Shown piece after piece: positions 48,029 through 52,077 of a stretch of DNA of 52,077 nt (positions within the stretch are counted from its first letter, which is position 1; every line of letters begins with the position of its first letter). Where the stretch lies: the NCBI GenBank assembly GCA_002386525.1, contig DGIS01000020.1, positions 216,069 to 268,145 on the forward strand, read 5' to 3'. Position numbers and translations under genes: made by a program. The DNA comes from Sphingobacterium sp. UBA4616. GTDB lineage: Bacteria > Bacteroidota > Bacteroidia > Sphingobacteriales > Sphingobacteriaceae. The notes beneath the pieces were generated by a model. It worked only from the letters and a program-made list of their open reading frames with translations, ran no database searches and was not told the origin of the DNA.

Positions 48029-50395
48029 TTACTGATCTCTTAGCGTTTTAGTCGGATTAGCTATCGCTGCTTTAAATGCCTGTGAACTGATGGTCAATAA
48101 GGCAATGACAATAGCTGTCAAACCGCTGATGATAAAAATGGTCCAGGAAATATCGATATGATGTGCATAATTAGTTAACCATTTATTCATGATCACCCAC
48201 GCAATAGGAAACGCAACGATGCATGATATTGCCACTAGAATGACGAATTCACGATTGAGCATTTGGATGAGTTTCGAAACTGAGGCACCCAAAACTTTCC
48301 GGATGCTGATTTCCTTGGCACGCTGTTCGGTGGCGTAGGCCGCCAGACCAAAGAGTCCCAAACAGGAAATAATGATGGACATGATGGCAAATACGCTGGA
48401 TAGTTGTTGTACAAAAAGCTCGGCTTGAAATTTAGTGTTGAAGCTATCGTCCAAAAACTTGTAGTCAAAAGGAAAACCAGGATTATTTTCGGTGATGATC
48501 TTCTCGATTTGCTGAATTGCATCCGGTAAATCGACTCCAGCCTTTGTCTTGATGGTCATGATGCCATCATCTCTGTTCATCGGCAGAAACAGCATTGGCT
48601 CAGGATCAGCATACACATTGTTATAAACAAAGTTCTTAACGACACCAACGATGGTGAATTTTTCCTCACCGTAACTGATGATATTACCGGCCACAAGGCC
48701 ATCTTTTTTGATCATTTTTGCAAATGCTTCGTTGATGACAACCGAGGTGCTATCACCTACAAAATTTTGATGGAAGTTTCTACCGTCAAATAGCTTTAGA
48801 TCTAAAGCCGGAATGAGTCCTTCGTCCGAACGTAACATGCCAATTAAAATACTGGCATTTGGATCTTTTCCTTCCCAGCTAAAACCCGAAGTATTGGAGT
48901 TGATATTGAGAATACTCATGTCACTGACACCGACTCCTTGCACAACTCCTGTTGCTAATAATTGATTCTTAACGAGCGGCAGATGTTTGGCCATATCACC
49001 TTGTAGCGCTGTAGTCAACACCTGACTCTTGTCAAAACCGAGATCCCTGTTCTTGTTGTGCTGAATCTGTTGGTAGATGATAATGGTACAGATAATTAAC
49101 ACAACTGAGGCTGTATATTGTAGGATGACCAACCCTTTACGGACGAAAATTCCGCTACCGGCCTTCTGTTTTGCCCCTTTGATCGTTGAAAGCGGCTTGA
49201 ATGCCGAAAGGAAAAATGCGGGATAGCTACCTGCAAATAATCCACATGCTAATGTTATTGTCGTTAAAAATAGCAGGTGTGAGGGGGCTAAAAGATTAAC
49301 CTGAAGATCCTGGCCTATCATGGTGTTGAACGGCCTGATGAAGATATAGATTAGTAATATAGCAACAAGAGAGGAAATAATTGCCAAAACAACGGATTCT
49401 CCCAAAAATTGCATAATGAGCGATTTGCGACTTGCACCAACCACTTTGCGCATCCCAACTTCTTTTGCTCTTTTTTCAGACCGTGCGGTTGCGAGATTCA
49501 TAAAATTGATGCACGCAATTAATAAGACAACCCAAGCGATAAAGGTAAATAGCCGAATATTCTTGATACCACCCTCTTTTTCAATACCACTGTTATCAAA
49601 CTGATTGTAGGTAATCCAACGTTCCATTGGATAGAGAAAATTCTGTGAGAAGGTGACTTCACCATTGGTCTTGTTTTTGACAAAATCCATCATCTGTTTG
49701 TTGATCCGATCAACATTGGCATTATCTTCGACCTGAACCAATGTTTGTACACCATTGTTTCCCCAGTTTTCCAACCAATCCTGACCAGCTTCAAACTTTT
49801 TGAAAGGAATCAGCCATTGAAAATCATAGCTGCTATTTTTGGGTAGATCCTTGATTACGCCTGCAACAATAAATGGTTCAGTATTGTTTGTTTTGACAGT
49901 TTTTCCCAATGCCGGGCGGTTACCAAATAATTTCTTCGCTGCAGTTTCTGATAATACAATGTTATTGACTTGATCAAAGGCTGTCTTTCGGTCTCCTTCA
50001 AGAAATACTAAGGATAGCACATCGGCTATGCTCCCATCGGCATATACACCATTTTGAAATATATTATTGTCTCCGACGGAAAATAGCATGGGTGAATTCC
50101 AGCTTATGCGCACGGCATGCTTGATGCCTGGGATCTCTTTCGCTATGCTTTGAGCGAAAGGCCCCGGGGTTGATTCAAATACATAGGTGGCTCCATCGTA
50201 TGTCTGTTTTGATTTGACAATGTAGATATCCTTTTTGTTGGCAAAGTTATCGTTGTAGCTCAACTGGTTTTCAACCCATAAAAAAATCAACGATGCCGCC
50301 GCAATCCCGATCGCTAGTCCAAAAATATTGAGAAAGCTATAACCTTTGGTTTTCCAAAGGTTGCGGATTGCGGTTTTAATAAAGTTTTTGATCAT
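48029..50395 (-). CDS. MacB/FtsX-type ABC permease P15
   Basis: 788 residues, first permease of unit A, between the adaptor and ATPase-2. Adaptor, permease and ATPase together would suffice for a MacA-MacB-like pump lacking only the outer-membrane channel. Signatures EVGMRKVVGAS (312 on) and EISIRKVLGAS (695 on). First periplasmic domain KDLPKNSSYDF; second with TSGFSWEG and VVKNFVYNNVYADPEP. C terminus NPTKTLRDQ, the only one ending in Gln. Groups with P8 and P10. Confidence 0.95.
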   Translation of the reverse strand: MIKNFIKTAIRNLWKTKGYSFLNIFGLAIGIAAASLIFLWVENQLSYNDNFANKKDIYIVKSKQTYDGATYVFESTPGPFAQSIAKEIPGIKHAVRISWNSPMLFSVGDNNIFQNGVYADGSIADVLSLVFLEGDRKTAFDQVNNIVLSETAAKKLFGNRPALGKTVKTNNTEPFIVAGVIKDLPKNSSYDFQWLIPFKKFEAGQDWLENWGNNGVQTLVQVEDNANVDRINKQMMDFVKNKTNGEVTFSQNFLYPMERWITYNQFDNSGIEKEGGIKNIRLFTFIAWVVLLIACINFMNLATARSEKRAKEVGMRKVVGASRKSLIMQFLGESVVLAIISSLVAILLIYIFIRPFNTMIGQDLQVNLLAPSHLLFLTTITLACGLFAGSYPAFFLSAFKPLSTIKGAKQKAGSGIFVRKGLVILQYTASVVLIICTIIIYQQIQHNKNRDLGFDKSQVLTTALQGDMAKHLPLVKNQLLATGVVQGVGVSDMSILNINSNTSGFSWEGKDPNASILIGMLRSDEGLIPALDLKLFDGRNFHQNFVGDSTSVVINEAFAKMIKKDGLVAGNIISYGEEKFTIVGVVKNFVYNNVYADPEPMLFLPMNRDDGIMTIKTKAGVDLPDAIQQIEKIITENNPGFPFDYKFLDDSFNTKFQAELFVQQLSSVFAIMSIIISCLGLFGLAAYATEQRAKEISIRKVLGASVSKLIQMLNREFVILVAISCIVAFPIAWVIMNKWLTNYAHHIDISWTIFIISGLTAIVIALLTISSQAFKAAIANPTKTLRDQ

Positions 50396-50413
50396 GATTG
50401 TAATCGTATGATA

Positions 50414-50454
50414 AAAGGGTGTATCGGCATATTTATATTCCCGATACGCCCTTT
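50414..50454 (-). other. Strong hairpin between adaptor and P15
   Basis: A 14-bp inverted repeat, AAAGGGTGTATCGG (50414-50427) and CCGATACGCCCTTT (50441-50454), with a single G-T type mismatch and a 13-nt loop. It fills the 65-bp gap between the adaptor stop and the P15 start. On the minus strand it is followed only by TTA, so partial termination or mRNA stabilisation is more likely than full termination. Confidence 0.7.
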
Positions 50455-50460
50455 ATAATG

Positions 50461-51714
50461 TTACTTTTTAATATTTAGTTCTTGAACCTTATCGTAGGTC
50501 TCATAGCTCGATACGATAACTTTATCTCCCGGTTGTAGGCCTTTGATAACCTCATAATATTCAGGATTCTGTCTTCCAAGCTGGATATCTACACGATATG
50601 CTGTACCCCCATTCTTATCCAATTTGAAGATCCAGTTACCACCGGTCTGTTGATAAAATCCACCTTTTGCCAACAGCAACGCTTTTGTTTCGTCACTCAG
50701 TGCTAGACGTATTTGTAGGGTCTGACCGCGACGGATTCCTTTGGGGACATCATTGACAAATTCCATGTCAACCTGGAACCGACCATTGGTAACTTGTGTA
50801 TAGACTTTCTTAATACGAAGTTTGTAGGTTTTGTCACCGATAGAAAACTCTCCCTGTAAATCAGGGAAAATTCGGTTGATATAGTGTTCATCAATATCCG
50901 CGCGAACTTTAAACCCTGTTAAAACGTCGATTTGTCCCAATCGTTCACCTGCATTTTTGTTTTGTCCAATTTCTGCATCGAAGGAAGTCAGCTGTCCGTC
51001 AACGGGTGCCCTAACAATTAAGTCGCCAATTTTCCTTTTCATCAGTTCCAAAGCACTTTGTGTACGTTGATAGGTTTGTTTATCCTGATTAGTTTTTTGT
51101 GCGTTGGAAATTTCGTCTTGTTTGAGAATCTGTTTAGTCAGGTTCACGCGCTCTTTTTGATAATTATATTCGTTCTTTGATTTTTCGAATTCCTGTGTAC
51201 CGATGGCTTTTTCCGCCAGTAATTTTCTATTTAAGGTATACACACGTTCAGCCTCTCGGTAGGCCTGTTCGACATCAGCCATTTGGTTACGGTTGTTAAT
51301 GGAAGCTTGCTGGGCATTGGTCTGTGCAATCTGAGATTGTGTCAATAAATTGAGCACTTGTGTTTCTTGTTGTACCAAGGTAAGCTCCTGATCCGTATTG
51401 GATAGACGCATGATAGCATCCCCTCTTTTTAAGATAGCGCCGTCTTCTACGAATTTTTCTTCTACTCGTCCACCCACAGAAGCGTCAAGATATATACTGC
51501 TAATTGGAAGTACTGTACCGTTTATGGGGATAAATTCTTGAAAGTTACCATTTTTTATTTCGACAATAGAGATGCGGTCGGCTTCAACATTGAGTTTGCT
51601 TTTACCAGATGTAAAATAGAAACTGGCGCTGATTAATCCAACTAAGCCAGCAACCCCTACAATGGTCATGATACGTTTGCTATTCCACTTCTTCTTTTCT
51701 AAAGGTCTGTCCAT
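50461..51714 (-). CDS. MacA/HlyD-type periplasmic adaptor subunit
   Basis: 417-residue membrane fusion protein. It has a basic cytoplasmic N terminus and one TM helix (about 15-36). The first lipoyl half is near 76-103 (SVGGRVEEKFVEDGAILKRG). A long coiled-coil hairpin follows (about 105-225, rich in Gln, Glu and Asn), then the second lipoyl half (about 232-262, VRAPVDGQLTSFDAEIG), a beta-barrel and a membrane-proximal domain (GLQPGDKVIV). Adaptors of this type link an inner-membrane transporter to a TolC-like channel. It is the first gene of unit A and the only adaptor for fifteen permeases in the window. Confidence 0.93.
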   Translation of the reverse strand: MDRPLEKKKWNSKRIMTIVGVAGLVGLISASFYFTSGKSKLNVEADRISIVEIKNGNFQEFIPINGTVLPISSIYLDASVGGRVEEKFVEDGAILKRGDAIMRLSNTDQELTLVQQETQVLNLLTQSQIAQTNAQQASINNRNQMADVEQAYREAERVYTLNRKLLAEKAIGTQEFEKSKNEYNYQKERVNLTKQILKQDEISNAQKTNQDKQTYQRTQSALELMKRKIGDLIVRAPVDGQLTSFDAEIGQNKNAGERLGQIDVLTGFKVRADIDEHYINRIFPDLQGEFSIGDKTYKLRIKKVYTQVTNGRFQVDMEFVNDVPKGIRRGQTLQIRLALSDETKALLLAKGGFYQQTGGNWIFKLDKNGGTAYRVDIQLGRQNPEYYEVIKGLQPGDKVIVSSYETYDKVQELNIKK

Positions 51715-51740
51715 AATTTAATATCAATTTGGTATGTAAC

Positions 51741-51756
51741 TATGAAAGCTGTGCCA
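51741..51756 (-). promoter_or_regulatory. Sigma-54 type -24 element of unit A (weak -12)
   Basis: Minus-strand TGGCACAGCTTTCATA. The -24 half TGGCAC is a perfect match, while the -12 half is TTTCAT with no G at the expected place. Support comes from the 53-bp distance to box A, the same as in the other units. The ATG of the adaptor follows only 26 bp later. Confidence 0.55.
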
Positions 51757-51809
51757 ATAATTTAATGTGTTGATTTATAGATTTTTATTTTGTTTTGTCT
51801 AGCCTTCGG

Positions 51810-51846
51810 TGTTCGATAGCGGACACTTCTTGTACGAAGGCGTACA
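51810..51846. promoter_or_regulatory. Enhancer-like palindrome pair, box A
   Basis: TGTTCGATAGCGGACA (51810-51825) and TGTACGAAGGCGTACA (51831-51846), separated by 5 bp. It lies upstream of the adaptor gene and has the best-conserved second site after box B. Confidence 0.8.
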
Positions 51847-52077
51847 ACGGTCTTTTTTTTCTGTCTATGGTGCAAACTGAAACGTTTTGAACAAAATCAA
51901 ATATAACTATAGGTTGTGTTTGATTCAGTAACATTTCATCCGACGATGTTGTTGCTCGCTTTGCTCAAGAGATGCAATATTTTCAATGGTTTATTGCATT
52001 TTCAAACCTATTTAAGTAAAGAAAATTCTGTCCATTCCTGAAAAAGGTTTACATTTGGTCTAATACGGTTCTTACTT
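51847..52077. other. Right-edge region without a recognisable gene
   Basis: This stretch beyond box A, together with the promoter region 51715-51846, is the only gap longer than 300 bases. I see no coding sequence that can be supported. An 8-bp inverted repeat ATGCAATA / TATTGCAT (51972-51979, 51992-51999) is present, without a clear T run after it. Confidence 0.5.

Noticed and set aside
11783..50395. Assignment of individual permeases as LolC/LolE, FtsX, MacB or BceB
   Set aside because: They have no fused ATPase domain (unlike MacB), are twice the length of FtsX and LolC, and have 8 TM segments in two repeats; none can be given one of those gene names from sequence alone.
11017..51714. The array as part of a transposon or other mobile element
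   Set aside because: No transposase, integrase, terminal repeats, tRNA target or attachment-site duplication is visible, and codon use looks like that of the neighbouring genes.
51972..51999. Inverted repeat ATGCAATA / TATTGCAT as a terminator
   Set aside because: Short stem, 12-nt loop and no T run on either strand; it cannot be told from chance in AT-rich DNA.
52008..52077. Minus-strand frame open from the right edge to a TAG at 52008-52010 (22 codons), possibly the end of a further gene
   Set aside because: Twenty-two open codons are expected by chance, there is no recognisable protein ending, and the start would lie outside the window.
1..52077. CRISPR arrays, tRNA or rRNA genes and riboswitches
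   Set aside because: No regularly spaced short repeats, tRNA-like cloverleaf or rRNA segments were seen; the queH leader shows no preQ1-like element.

Overview
The window reads as Bacteroidota chromosome, most like the Sphingobacteriaceae (Sphingobacterium/Pedobacter type). The basis is the moderate-to-low GC, lipobox-bearing lipoproteins, a TAnnTTTG-type promoter, weak Shine-Dalgarno sequences, and the gene content. Nearly every gene lies on the minus strand. The one clear plus-strand gene is a lipoprotein at 8899-10059.

The left 11 kb is mostly housekeeping. Reading in the direction of transcription (right to left) it holds a transglutaminase-like protein, QueH (queuosine synthesis), a DUF177/YceD protein, ribosomal protein L32 (rpmF), plsX, fabH, accB, accC (start of fatty-acid and phospholipid synthesis), tatC, rpiB and a secreted M28 peptidase lipoprotein. 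Several strong intrinsic-terminator hairpins separate these co-directional genes.

The remaining 40 kb (about 11.0-51.7 kb) is one unusual locus. It has fifteen consecutive, co-directional, paralogous MacB/FtsX-type ABC permeases of 786-812 residues (called P1 to P15 here, by rising coordinate), two stand-alone LolD/MacB-type ATPases (ATPase-1 at 11017, ATPase-2 at 47261), one MacA/HlyD-type periplasmic adaptor (50461-51714) and one small XRE-type helix-turn-helix gene (17084). Every permease has the same plan: TM1, periplasmic domain, TM2-4, TM5, second periplasmic domain, TM6-8, with an E-x-G-x-R-K-x-x-G signature in each half and an NPVxxLRxE-type C terminus. No outer-membrane TolC-type channel is present in the window.

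The locus appears to be a coordinately controlled regulon. Exactly five promoter regions carry a pair of 16-bp palindromes (consensus TGTnCGnnnnCGnACA) separated by 5-6 bp. Each is followed, after a constant 53-55 bp, by a sigma-54-like -24/-12 element. They lie in front of the adaptor, P9, P4, P2 and P1. This defines five transcription units: A (adaptor, P15, ATPase-2, P14, P13, P12, P11, P10), B (P9, P8, P7, P6, P5), C (P4, P3), D (P2) and E (P1, ATPase-1, ending at a good intrinsic terminator). The simplest reading is that an NtrC-family response regulator encoded outside the window switches on a large envelope-export or envelope-remodelling system. In that reading many interchangeable permeases share a few energising and adaptor subunits. 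Substrate and physiological role cannot be read from the sequence.
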